Assembly: GCF_035046505.1 (NCBI RefSeq)
Contig: NC_089826.1
Span: forward strand, 7,606,254-7,670,253
DNA: 64,000 bases
Direction: 5' to 3'
DNA from: Tiliqua scincoides
Lineage: Eukaryota; Chordata; Lepidosauria; Squamata; Scincidae
Shown here: positions 1 through 11,340 of the stretch, piece after piece
How the letters are laid out: each line of letters starts with the position of its first letter
How positions within the stretch are numbered: position 1 is the first letter of the stretch
Translations under genes and position numbers: made by a program
Notes under the pieces: model-generated
Told to the model about the DNA's origin: nothing
The model's database searches: none
What the model saw: the letters and a program-made list of their open reading frames with translations, nothing else

Positions 1-1069
1 CCCCAAGCTGTTTAACAACAACCAGCACTTTCAATTGCGCTTGGAAACAGATCAGTAACCTTGACAGAGGTAGAAAAATGGATGAGCCATATGAATGTAT
101 GAAACTGCTTTTCACCGAGTCAGATCCTTTGATCTACATTGTTTAGTATTGCACATAACTCTACAAGGTTTCAGGTAAGTCTTTTATTTGCAAAGCACGT
201 GCTCCATCACTGAGTTATGGATGCGCGTGGGAGCTGTTCTTTAAGCCAGTACCCTATTAATTGTTTTTGTACTATCCAAGAAGTCCTCAAAAATAGCCCT
301 ATGAACAGTATATTGCAAGGTTTAACATGTTTGCATCGAATCTAAGAACCACCTCGAAAATTTCTGAGCCAGATTTCATGTTTCATTTCTTGTTTCAATC
401 ATGGTCAAAAAGTGAGTGGTATAAATTAGATTTTACATACAAACAAGCAGAGAAGAATACCATGGACATTTTTGTCATACAAAATAACAAATTCTGATGT
501 GAAATGGCAAATGCACTATCCATTTGTTTCCACTGTGCTTTGCATTTGCTTGTCTCCCAGTTGTTACTGCACACTTCATTCTTACAGTACTCACTAATAA
601 AAAATTAATATCTCAACACCCATGAGATAAAATTAATACCTAACACACCCACGAGATCATAAACGAGATCATTGCAAGACTGCTATCTTGGCAGGTCTTC
701 AAATCAGCATGCAAGCCAATCATTGTGCTTCTTGCACAAACAAAACGTGCACCTACCATACACACACATGATCACAAATGCCGCTAAACGAAGAGTTCAG
801 CACTCAGATTTGATGCAGAGATGAGCAGTTGAAGGACACAGTTGCTGCTGCTCACATTTTACTATCTTCATATCTTGAAGAGTGAAAAATTAGTCATAAT
901 AAGTGCCATGATGAAATTTTTAGGAACCACAGCAACCTGGCACCTGGGATTTATCACACCCTGATTTATTACAACAGTCCAGATCCAATTTACACCTTAC
1001 ACTTTCAGTGAGAGCCACAACAGCCAACGCCCTGCTCTGCCTTTTTTGGAATCCTAAACAAAGCAATGT
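1..1069. other. intronic sequence, nothing recognised
   Basis: AT-rich sequence without a repeat family or reading frame that I can name. It ends where the LINE fragment begins. Confidence 0.4.
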
Positions 1070-2093
1070 CTGCGTGACTTCCTCTTTGCCGACGATGCAG
1101 CTGTCACTACCCACTCTGCCAAAGATCTCCAGCAGCTCATGGATCGTTTTAGCAAGGCCTGCCAAGATTTTGGACTGACAATCAGCCTGAAGAAAACACA
1201 GGTCATGGTTCAGGATGTGGACTCACCTCCCTGCATTACAATCTCTGAGCATGAACTGGAGGTTGTCCATGACTTTGTGTACCTTGGCTCAACGATCTCT
1301 GACACTCATTCTCTCGATACCGAGCTAAACAAGCGCATCGGTAAAGCAGCTACCACGTTTTCCAGACTCACAAAGAGAGTCTGGTCCAACAAGAAGCTGA
1401 CGGAACATACCAAGATCCAGGTCTACAGAGCTTGCGTCCTGAGTACACTTCTGTACTGCAGCGAGTCATGGACTCTTCGCTCACAACAGGAGAGGAAACT
1501 GAGCGCTTTCCACATGCGCTGCCTCCGACGCATCCTCGGCATCACCTGGCAGGACAAAGTTCCAAACAACACAGTCCTGGAACGTGCTGGAATCCCTAGC
1601 ATGTATTCACTGCTGAAACAGAGACGCCTGCGTTGGCTTGGTCATGTCGTGAGAATGGATGATGGCCGGATCCCAAAGGATCTCCTCTATGGAGAACTCG
1701 TGCAAGGAAAGCGCCCTACAGGCTTATGTGAGTGCGTGTGTAGGCCTACAGGTAGACCACAGCTGCGATACAAGGACATCTGCAAGAGGGATCTGAAGGC
1801 CTTAGGAGTGGAACTCAACAAGTGGGAAACCCTGGCCTCTGAGCGGCCCGCTTGGAGGCAGGCTGTGCAGCATGGCCTTTCCCGGTTTGAAGAGACACTT
1901 GGCCAACAGTCTGAGGCTAAGAGGCAAAGAAGGAAGGCCCATAGCCAGGGAGACAGACCAGGGACAGACTGCACTTGCTCCCGGTGTGGAAGGGATTGTC
2001 ACTCCCGGATTGGCCTTTTCAGCCACACTAGACGCTGTGCCAGAACCACCTTTCAGAGCGCGATACCATAGTCTTTCGAGACTGAAGGTTGCC
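1070..2093 (+). mobile_element. LINE 3' half: RT C-terminus, zinc finger and 3' tail
   Basis: This is the longest copy in the window of a non-LTR retrotransposon. The frame opens in the RT palm with FADDAA, then runs through YLGSTISD, a WTL/RCLRRILGI region, RLRWLGHVVRMDD, GRPQLRYKD and a C-terminal C-X2-C-X12-H-X3-C finger, stopping at about 2071. A short 3' end follows, containing the hairpin AGTCTTTCGAGACT and ending GGTTGCCAA. The copy is 5' truncated. Relative to the other copies it carries about 30 extra bases near 1723-1752, in frame and flanked by a repeated CCTACAGG. I cannot assign the clade with confidence. Confidence 0.85.
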
Positions 2094-2095
2094 AA

Positions 2096-2759
2096 TACAA
2101 TACAGGAAACAAAGCAAGATGTGTCACATGGTTGTGACTACAAAAAGATGAGGGTGCCGATGCTTCTTTTTTGTCTTTCCCACACAGCAGAAGAAATCCC
2201 CTAACACTATCCAAGGTTTGTTAGTAGAGGGGGAAAAGAGTAGGGTACTGTCTAAAAGCCAAGAGGGAGAAGATAATAGATCTTTAGGAAAACAGTCAAT
2301 TCACTCAAGCTCATGTTTGGAAACCTTATTTCATGTTCCCCTACCATCAGAGGTGGAGTGGTGCTTGCTGAGACAGGGCCTTCTTTGTAGTGGTGCCTAA
2401 GGTGTGGAACTCCCTACTAAGGGAGAGTCAGCTGATTTCCTCATTGATGGATTTAGGGTGATGTAAAAACCCAATTCCTATTATTTTGGGGACATGGATA
2501 GATTTTTTTGTTTTGCTTCTTCTCATTTTTATGTTAGTTTGAGTGCAGTTGTTCTCCTTTTGACATAAGCAGCCTTATAGTTCATTGGGTAGAAAGACAG
2601 GATATATGGATATAAAAGATCCTCTATTTCCCCTTCCACCATTTCCAGCTTACCCTTTACTAGCCCAGCCAACATAAACATCACTAATTCACTAAACAGC
2701 TTGAAAAAACAAAGTGTCTGCCTTAATTTAAAGGGGAAGCCAGTCTGAGAAGGAGCTTT
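2096..2759. other. intronic sequence, nothing recognised
   Basis: No coding exon is apparent. Positions 2340-2420 (upstream of a phrase like GGAACTCCCTACTAAGG) faintly resemble LINE C-terminal sequence, but not enough to assign. Confidence 0.3.
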
Positions 2760-2769
2760 ACCCTGTCAG

Positions 2770-3444
2770 CTGTGACACCCTGCCAAAAATCAGTGTGTAC
2801 CAGTTGAGAGTACCAGCAAGCACGTGGATAGAAGTGAACCAGTTCACACTGTATATATGAACTTTCAAAAAGCTTTTCACAAAGTCTCTGACCAAATGTT
2901 CTTTAGTAAACTTAGCAATCATGGAATTAGAAGCACATGGATTAAAAAAAACAGGAAGTAGCAATTAGTAGTAAATGGACAATTTTCACTAGGGAGGAAA
3001 AGAGAAGTTGGATGCCCCCAAATTTCTATTGTGACTCTTGCTTTTTAACTTGCTCATAAACAGTCTGGAGTTTGCAGATAACATCAAACGCTTCAGGACG
3101 ATAATAAAACCTTGGCAGACCAATGCCAAGAAACGTAAAGCGATGAACACGGGGGGCAATAAAATCCCAGCTTCAGTTATATGCTGAACATCTGAGCTGT
3201 CGTGACAAACCAGGGAAGAGATCTTGGGGTTGTGGTGGATAACCGAAGCCAGTGCGCAAGACCTGTCAAGCAGGCAAGTTTCACGTTAGGGGTAATTAGG
3301 AAAGGTATTAAATAAGACTGCTAAGATTATAATGCCCTTGGATGAATCCATGGTGCACACACAGTCGGAGTATTGTGTGCAGTTTTGATTGCCACATCCC
3401 AAGAGGAATATTGTAGAACTGGAAAAGGTGCAAGGAGACAACCA
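2770..3444 (+). mobile_element. CR1-type LINE fragment (RT region)
   Basis: Decayed CR1 reverse transcriptase sequence in plus orientation. It includes nucleotide stretches equivalent to the LGVVVD region and the 'TVGVLCAVLIATSQ' region of CR1 ORF2, ending where reversed CR1 tails begin. It contains stops and is an old copy. Confidence 0.65.
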
Positions 3445-4031
3445 TAAGAACATAACATAAGAACAGCCCCACTGGATCAGGCCATAGGCCCATCTAGTCC
3501 AGCTTCCTGTATCTCACAGCGGCCCACCAAATGCCCCAGGGAGCACACCAGATAACAAGAGACCTCATCCTGGTGCCCTCCCTTGCATCTGGCATTCTGA
3601 CATAGACCATTTCTAAAATCAGGAGGTTGCGCATACACATCGTGGCTTATAACCCGTAATGGATTTTTCCTCCAGAAACTTGTCCAATCCATTTTTAAAG
3701 GCATCCAGGCCAGATGCCGTCACCACATCCTGTGGCAAGGAGTTCCACAGACCGACCACACGCTGAGTAAAGAAATATTTTCTCTTGTCTGTTCTGACTC
3801 TCCCAACACTCAATTTTAGTGGATGTCCCCTGCTTCTGGTGTTATGTGAGAGTGTAAAGAGCATCTCCCTATCCACTCTGTCCATCCCCTGCATAATTTT
3901 GTATGTCTCAATCATGTCCCCCCTCAGGCATCTCTTTTCGAGGCTGAAGAGGCCCAAACGCCATAGTCTTTCCTCATAAGGAAGGTGCCCCAGCCCCGTA
4001 ATCATCTTAGTCGCTCTCTTTGCACCTTTTC
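3445..4031 (-). mobile_element. CR1 LINE 3' end
   Basis: Read on the minus strand, the frame gives the CR1 ORF2 C-terminus (RLGLFSLEKR, then FFTQRVVGLWNSLPQDVV, LDKFLEEKSITGYKP). The 3' UTR ends in TATGTTCTTATG-type tail repeats typical of CR1. Truncated at the 5' end, near 4031. Confidence 0.85.
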
Positions 4032-4540
4032 ATAAGAACATAAGAACAGCCCCACTGGATCAGGCCATAGGCCCATCTAGTCCAGCTTCCTGTATCTCAC
4101 AGCGGCCCACCAAATGCCCCAGGGAGCACACCAGATAACAAGAGACCTCATCCTGGTGCCCTCCCCTGCATCTGGCATTCTGACATAACCCATTTCTAAA
4201 ATCAGGAGGTTGCGCATACACATCATGGCTTGTACCCCATAATGGATTTTTCCTCCAGAAACCTGTCCAATCCCCTTTTAAAGGCGTCTAGGCTAGACGC
4301 CAGCACCACATCCTGTGGCAAGGAGTTCCACAGACCGACCACACGCTGAGTAAAGAAATATTTTCTCTTGTCTGTTCTAACTCTCCCAACACTCAATTTT
4401 AGTGGATGTCCCCTGGTTCTGGTATTATGTGAGAGTGTAAAGAGCATCTCCCTATCCACTCTGTCCGTTCCCTGCATAATTTTGTCATTTCCACTATGTC
4501 TTTTTTGAGATGCGGCGACCAGAACCAAAATTATCAGAGC
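4032..4540 (-). mobile_element. CR1 LINE 3' end, second copy
   Basis: A second copy of the same CR1 subfamily lies directly next to the first, in the same orientation. It has the same VGLWNSLPQDVV and FLEEKSIMGYKP segments and continues upstream to the 'GVRRPEP'-like CR1 region near 4510-4540. This could be two insertions at the same tail or a tandem duplication. Confidence 0.8.
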
Positions 4541-5037
4541 ACCTTTCTTACACTCAGTGGGGGTCCTGGCCCTATGCTGCCCCAGGGCGTGCCTGGAAAA
4601 GCTGACCCCCACCCCACCAGACCTCCAGACATGACTGGAGGTGCTCTCCGCCCACATACAGAGGTGTTCTGAGAGCTGGGGAGGCCACACACAGCCTCTC
4701 TATCCCTCAGAACACCTCCAGTCACATGCAGTGGTCTGGTGGGGGTGTGTGTGGCATCTCCAGGCATGACAGATTTCCAGATGCAATGAGGCTGGCGGCC
4801 CTTGAAGTGACACAGAACCAGAAACCATGGCTGAGGAGCGGTGCCCCCCTCCAGCCGCGCCACCCAGGAGCACTTGCACCCACTGACCCCCCACCCCAGT
4901 ACACCAATGCTTACACTGTTAGGGGCTTTTTAGCTTTGAAAAAAAGGCAATTAACAGGAGGGACACGACAGAGATAAAATTGCAGAAGTCATGAAAAGAG
5001 TGGCTAAAGGTAATTTTTTTTCTTCCTTCTCCTAGAA
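4541..5037. other. intronic sequence, mostly unassigned
   Basis: Positions 4560-4900 are GC-rich and partly palindromic around the phrase CACCTCCAGTCA, possibly a decayed DNA transposon. Positions 4960-5037 look like upstream CR1 sequence, interrupted by the hAT element that follows. Confidence 0.35.
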
Positions 5038-5493
5038 CAGGGGTGTCCAAAGTTTTTGGCAGGAGGGCCACATCATCTCTCTGACACTGTGTCGGGGGCT
5101 GGGGAAAGAAAGAATTAATTTACATTTAAAATTTGAATAAATTTACATAAGTTTACATAAATGAATATATTAAAGATGAACTTATATGAATGAATGACGG
5201 TCTTGCAATAGCTCAAACCCTATAAAAGGCCTTGCAGAAAGCAAGGCTGGCCTTTCCTTTGCTGCCACTACTGCATCAAACAGCAAGCAGTGGAGGAAGC
5301 CCTCATCCCACAGCTCACGCAAAGAGGTCAAACAGTTGCCTTTACACTGAGAGCAGTTGTGTTGGGCCAGTACGGGCTGCAACAAATCTCTGGAGGGCCA
5401 GAGGCTCATTGGAGACTAGGGGCTCCCTGAGGGCTGCATTGAGAGGCCTCGAGGGTCGCATGTGGCCCCAGGGCCGGGGTTTGGGTACCCCTG
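5038..5493 (+). mobile_element. non-autonomous hAT-like element, copy 1
   Basis: A 456-bp element with ends CAGGGGTGTCCAAA and TTTGGGTACCCCTG, which are inverted repeats. It is flanked by the 8-bp duplication TCCTAGAA (5030-5037 and 5494-5501). An 8-bp TSD and CAGGG ends are characteristic of the hAT superfamily. It encodes no transposase. It sits inside a CR1 copy, because the sequence resumes as the CR1 'LINGRCKTDKTRYFFT' region after 5501. Confidence 0.85.
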
Positions 5494-5501
5494 TCCTAGA
5501 A

Positions 5502-5900
5502 CAAAAGGGTCATCCAATGAAACTGATTAATGGAAGATGTAAGACAGACAAAACAAGGTACTTCTTCACACACCACATAATTAGTCTATGGAATTCATTG
5601 CCACAAGATGTGGTCTGTGGTTCAGATGTCTGAGTTGCTTTAAAATGGGATTGGATCAACTCATGGAGGACATCACAATCAATAGCTATTAGTTATGATG
5701 CCTATACGCTAACTCTGGGTTCAGTAGCAATGTACCTTTGAAGCCCAGTATGCAGAATCATAATAGTGGAAGGAAAGTAAACCTTTTTCTCCTTCTTCCC
5801 AGAGGTAGCTGATGGGTCACTATGGGAAACAGGATGTTGGACTAGACAGGCCTGTGGCCTGATCCAGAAGGGCATATTCAGGATATCATTCTGTGGTTCA
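5502..5900 (+). mobile_element. CR1 LINE 3' part interrupted by hAT element
   Basis: The plus-strand frame resembles CR1 ORF2 C-terminus (RYFFTHHIISLWNSLPQDVV), followed by the 'GACTAGACAGGCCTGTGGCCTGATCC' type 3' end. It is split from its upstream part (about 4960-5037) by the hAT insertion. Confidence 0.7.
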
Positions 5901-8480
5901 AGATGGAGCACATGACCAATCCCTGAACCTGTTTTCAAGGTCTGAATTGCAAAATCTTCCAGGAGTACTGACAGATCACAAGGAAATGTAGATTGTAAGC
6001 ACCAGTTCAAACTCCCAGAGACATTTTCAATACAACTAAAAGAGCACATTGTGTCATACCGCAGTCTCTGAAACTGTGCTTGCTTTCACATCTCCAAATG
6101 TCACGTGCTCCGACTAGTCTAACAAAATCTCTTTACTCACATGCACTCTCTCTTTCAGCAAATCTGGACGGTTCTGGTGAGTCAGAGATCAGTTCTTACA
6201 ACAATGCTTGTATTGGAATGATTTTGGCTGAGTAAAACAAAACAGGCTCTTGACCATGAAGTATATACCCCAATGCTGATTTGGCAAAAGCTCTGGATCT
6301 CTCCCACTAAATGTGATCAAGACCAGCCCTACTAGAAGAGTAATTTGCTTGCACAAGCTTTCCTGCAATCTCTGACATTACAACAGAACAACAAAGGCCT
6401 CTTCCGGAGGATAAAAGAGGAGAGGATCACAAACAGCCCCATGCAAATACCAGCAAAAGATTAAGGACAGAAATGGGTTAAAAAGATGCTCTTCTTCAGT
6501 TTCTGAATCTGGCACAGAAGAGATCCATTAGATACGCCTCTTGACCCCAAACAGAACAGGAATACATGGGCACAAAATCAAAGGAGATAAACACAAAGAT
6601 AAGTACCAGGGAACCCAACCTTGCAGTGAGACAAACATGTTTGACAGGTCAGGTCTGACAACTCTCGCCAACATAAAAACACACCCTACGACACAAGTTG
6701 CGTTTCACACTTTGAAGTATGTACGAGTTCAGATATATCTTAGGTGCAGCCAACTGGCTCTGAAAGCGAAATCAAATAAAACAGATATTCTTTTTCAAGA
6801 ATCCCCCCCCCCCAAACACTCCCTTTTTATTTTGGGCACCCATCAATGATTTTGGAACATTTGATTAAAAAAAAAAAATCTTTAAACCGGAATCACTAAA
6901 TAGCACGGAAAACCCTATAGGGTTGCGGTGAAGATAAAATCCCATAATAAACCCCATAATGGAGGAAGGTGTACACAAGTGTCACGATACACCTAAATCA
7001 TGGGCCTGTTGGCTGACCAAGGGTCAGCCGCTGACTCTCAGTCTTAACACTTTATCTGTAAAATGGGTTCGCTAGATCAGGGCTGCACAATTTGATGTCT
7101 AATGAGCCCCAGTTTTCCTGCTGAACTTGACCGGACCCCAATGACTGTGACTGTCCCAAACAGCCAAACTGTGCTTCCAAGGACTTAGAGTACCATCAAA
7201 GCACAGCACCACCACAGAGCCAAGCCATTGTGGCTCCAGAGCTGTGAGTTCAGGAGACAGGCGAGTGCTTGCCTGGATTGCACTATGCTTTGAAAGCACT
7301 CTGAATAACTTGCAAGCATACCACAGTGTGGATGGACTAGAACCCTCTTCCTAACCTTGGAGCAGAGCAGACACTGTGGAGAATCAGTGCCAATCTTACT
7401 TGTGGAGGTGACCTGGCTATGTCAGAGATGCAGGATGAGATGGATGAGTCTCTACCTCCATCCTGGAAGAGGAAGGGGCAGAAGACCTTTCCTGAAATGC
7501 TACTCTGCTTCAGAGACAGCCAGTGCATAGAGGCACTGTCATGTTCAAAGCTCAACATGACACCACAGATAGGACCTCAAGGACAAGGCCCTCCTAGGGA
7601 AGGTCAGGATCTTGGCTACCATAGATTTTGGCTGGGTATGAATACCATCCAAAGTTTGTGGAGCTTGGCTTATGAGGACAAATGCAACTTAGTAAGGAAA
7701 CATTATAATATGGTTACACCAACAATAGGTTACCAAAATACAGCCAATAAACGGAGAATGTAGGTAGGAGTTTAATTAGACAAGCAAGAGCAAACCGGTA
7801 TCAGATTAAAACCGTCAATGTGCCCGAGACGCTCCCAGGATATGTTTGCACAAGACTGAGCAAAGGAAACAAGGATTCAACAAGCAGAGAGGAGACGAAA
7901 AAACTGGTGGTGAGGGGAAGCGAGGGCAGAACTGAGGAAGGAGTCTGTGAGGTAAAAGAATGTCTCTTGCTAGGTCTTTCCATAAAACATTCCTCACATT
8001 CAGAAGAGTTGAACATGACTCCTCCAGCTGTGGAAAAAGAATTCTGGGGTCTGGTCTACCCATGCCACAGAAAGAGGCGGAAATGAAATGGTTGCCTTCT
8101 GAGGGGGCAAAAATAGCCTTGCTGCTTTAGGGATGAACATTTTAATTGCACAAACATTTTCTGCATATGTGTTTGTTTTTTAAACAAATCAGCCCAACAG
8201 GAAACTGGCCATGTAGAAATTTTCTCCATTATGTACTGGGTTTGGTTTGGTTCACTAAAGTTTTTTTTTTGTTTTTTTTTTAATGCGGGGGGAGCATTAA
8301 AAAATGGCATCTAAAGTGGGCACGTCCACCCTGCCACTTCATTCTGCTGCAAGTGAACTCAAGCTCCCTGAGGGAACGTGGTCCGACATCACACCGTGAA
8401 GCGAAGCAAGCTTAGTGCCTGGAAGCACAACTTAAGCCGCTTGGAGTTATGATGGAAGAAAGGTGGTACGGAAACAAAGT
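5901..8480. other. intronic sequence, little recognised
   Basis: No exon is apparent. Around 7015-7080 there is a MIR-like core phrase (TTATCTGTAAAATGGG). C- and A-homopolymers occur at about 6805-6815 and 6868-6879. The rest I cannot assign. Confidence 0.4.
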
Positions 8481-8481
8481 A

Positions 8482-8908
8482 GTTGGCAACCTTCAGTCTC
8501 GAAAGACTATGGTATCGCACTCTGAAAGGTGGTTCTGGAACAGCATCTAGTGTGGCTGAAAAGGCTGATTCGGGAGGGACAATCCCTTCCACACTGGGAG
8601 CAAGTGCAGTCTGTCCCTGGTCTGTCTCCCTGGCTATGGGCCTTCCTTCTTTGCCTCTTAGCCTCAGACTGTTGGCCAAGTGTCTCTTCAAACTGGGAAA
8701 GGCCATGTTGCACAGCCTGCCTCCAAGCGGGCCGCTCAGAGGCCAGGGTTTCCCACCTGTTGAGGTCCACTCCTAAGGCCTTCAGATCCCTCTTGCAGAT
8801 GTCCTTGTATCGCAGCTGTGGTCTACCTGTAGGGCGCTTTCCTTGCACGAGTTCTCCATAGAGGAGATCCTTTGGGATCCAGCCATCATCCATTCTCACG
8901 ACATGATA
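8482..8908 (-). mobile_element. LINE 3' end (same family as 1070-2093)
   Basis: Minus-strand copy beginning with the tail TTGGCAACCTTCAGTC (8483) and reading HVVRMDDGWIPKDLLYGELVQGKRPTGR, then the zinc finger region in minus orientation. The RT frame is still open through most of the copy, and identity to the other copies is high by eye. Confidence 0.85.
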
Positions 8909-9189
8909 AACAGAGAAAGCCGGAGAGTAGTATAGGGCACAGAAACTACTGGCCACCTTTCTACTTTAGCAGCACCCTGCTTCCACTTTCTCCTTCAGCC
9001 TGTCACTTCTCTTACGCTGAGCACCTCTGTGAAGACTGTACCCTTGGTATAACGTGACCTTCTGGCCCCAGTATTTACTATTTTTCCCCTTTCTATACCA
9101 TGAAGATATAGATCTGTCAGTGGAGTATAACAGTTTATGCATCCACAAAAGCTTTAAGATGCCACAAAACTCTGTCTCTCTCTCTCTCA

Positions 9190-9270
9190 TTAACCCATTT
9201 CTGCCCAGCACACAGGTGTACACATTTGATCCCTGTTGCGTATATGCAACGTTGGACAGAAATGGCTTAA
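9190..9270. mobile_element. 81-bp piggyBac-like MITE, copy 1
   Basis: TTAA on both sides encloses inverted ends CCCATTTCTGCCC and GGACAGAAATGGC around a core GCGTATATGC palindrome. A TTAA target duplication is characteristic of the piggyBac superfamily. A second copy of exactly the same length lies at 35467-35547. Confidence 0.7.
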
Positions 9271-10284
9271 AGCAGTCTTCTTGTCACATGCAGTTCTGGC
9301 CAACCACCACTGTTTAGGATGGAGGTGAGGGTTCTTCACCCAGACTTTGCTCGCATTCTGTTCAGCCTTCCTCTTCACAATTAGTGCGCAGAGAGGCTGA
9401 GCGGAATGCAAGTGGAACAGCATTCCACGTGGTGTGGCCTCCCTACACCACAAATGCCTTCAAGAAGTATCAGCAGCACACAAAAAATCCTTCTGAGAAA
9501 TGTACAGTCTTGAAGATTCTCTGTGACCGAGCCGTGATGTCAAGGGGCCCCAACTGTCAGATCACAGCTGTACGATCCGGAGCATTCTGCAACTTGTTTG
9601 CTCTACTACCTCCCTCTTCTTTCCTCCTCCCTTCCATGGTTTGAGATAGCTCCATTTTCTGTGGTATTCAAACTATGGTTACCACTAACCAGAACAGCCT
9701 CTAAACCATGGTTTGTAAACTCCTTTCAAACCATGCTTCACAGCTAGATCAGTAGTCAGGGTAGAGGCCCTAGTAAATCTAAATCCAAGGGCCCACAATA
9801 AATCCCGCTGGAGACTTTATCTTTGGAGACATGGCTTTGGCCAAGTCCTACAATCTTGAACAGTCTTTCTCCCTCAGTCTCCTACCATCTGCCTACTTTC
9901 CTCCGCAGTAGCACTCCCTTACTCTGCCTTCCCTTGCTACCTCTCTTTCCCTCTGTCTTCCAACACTGTACACATGTTGTGGCCATGCCACTTTCTGCCC
10001 TTCCAACTGGTCTGGAAGGAAAGAAGAGGCAGAACACCGCAAACAGCAGCACAAGCCGATTGCCCACTATCCAGACAGAAAAGATGGAGCAACTGCAGCA
10101 GCACAGCCACTCATTTGTGCACTCATCTCACTCACTAGCTGCTGCAGGTGGGTCCCATGTTGGTGGTTGAAGTTAGAAGTTGCCTCCAGCTCCCCTCATT
10201 CACTTCCATTCTGAACATCAATATGGTCGCATGATCACCGAGTTAACAAGCACACCCACTTATCATGAGGGAATACCAACCATT
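9271..10284. other. intronic sequence, nothing firm
   Basis: Around 9655-9735 a repeated AAACCATGG/CCATGGTTT palindromic phrase occurs, also seen near 47140-47230, so a dispersed repeat is likely. No exon is seen. Confidence 0.35.
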
Positions 10285-10510
10285 TGGGGTCCCAAAAAGC
10301 AACACACAGTATGGGCACAGTGACCATCAGCATGCACAATGGTTAGCATGCCTGGTCATGGTCAGAAAATCCCAAGTTCAAAATCTCCATTTGTCCATAA
10401 AACTCATTGGCTGATGATGGGCCAGGCATTCACTCTCGAACTCTCAGGCTAACATACTTCTGGGGTTGTTGGGAACAGAACCCGAATTCTATGGAGAAAG
10501 CACAGGATAA
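10285..10510 (+). mobile_element. tRNA-derived SINE-like sequence
   Basis: A box A-like segment (ATGGTTAGCATGCCTGG) is followed about 40 bp later by a box B-like segment (AAGTTCAAAATC), spaced as in tRNA-derived SINEs. The 3' part ends without a clear tail. Old and diverged. Confidence 0.4.
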
Positions 10511-10523
10511 AATGTGACAAATA

Positions 10524-10981
10524 CAGGCGTGTCCCTGAATACATCGGGGATCCATTCCAGGGACCCCCTATGGCAACTGCAGATACAGGGAACCCTGTCT
10601 CCACACACCCCACACACTTATTAACATTATTTTAATGCTTAAAGGACCACAGGGTTCTTGCTTGACAGGTCACTATAAGCACACACGCTTATAATGAAGT
10701 ACAGGCTGCCTCTTGGTAGCCTGAATGCTTGAAAAAACTACATGGATCAAGGTCAATGGGGAACAGTTAACTTCTGCTTCCTGTTAACCTCAATCTAGTT
10801 TTTTCAAGGTCTCAGGTAGCCAGGTGGCAGCCTTAAGTGTATATGCTTATAGCAACCTGTAAAGCAAGAACATTTTTGGTCCATTAAGCATTCAGCATCA
10901 TCAATGGGTGTGTGGGCCCTCCCCCAGATCCGTGGATAATTGAAACAGTGGATACCAAATCCACAGACACAGGAGTCCGTG
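10524..10981. mobile_element. Tc1/mariner (Tigger-like) non-autonomous element
   Basis: TA lies on both sides. The left end contains CAGGCGTGTCCCTG and the phrase GGGATCCATTCCAGGGACCC. The right end contains ATCCGTGGATAATTGAAACAG and CACAGACACAGGAGTCC. The 'bleached' inverted phrases resemble Tigger-type elements. No transposase is seen. Confidence 0.5.
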
Positions 10982-11009
10982 TACATGCAATAACACTCCT
11001 GCTAAAGAA

Positions 11010-11340
11010 AATATTTCTTTACTTAGCTTCTAGTTAGTCTGTGGAACTCCTTGCTACAGGACTTGGTGATGGCATCTGGTCCAGATGCCTTTAAAAGGGA
11101 ATTGGACAAATTTCTGGAGGAAAATTCCATCACAGGTTATAGGCCATGATGGGTATGTGCAACCTCCTGATTTTAGAAGTCGGCTAACATAGAATGCCAG
11201 ATGCAAGGGAGGGCACCAGGATGCAGGTCTCTTGTTGTCTTGTGTGCTTCCAGAGGCATTTGGTGGGCCACTGTGAGTACAGGAAGTTAGACTAGATGGG
11301 CCTATGGCCTGAACCAGTGGGACTCTTCTTATGTTCTTAA
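11010..11340 (+). mobile_element. CR1 LINE 3' end
   Basis: Nucleotide equivalent of the CR1 C-terminus (LWNSLLQDLV, then LDKFLEENSITGY), followed by the 3' UTR and the tail CTTATGTTCTTA. Confidence 0.8.
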
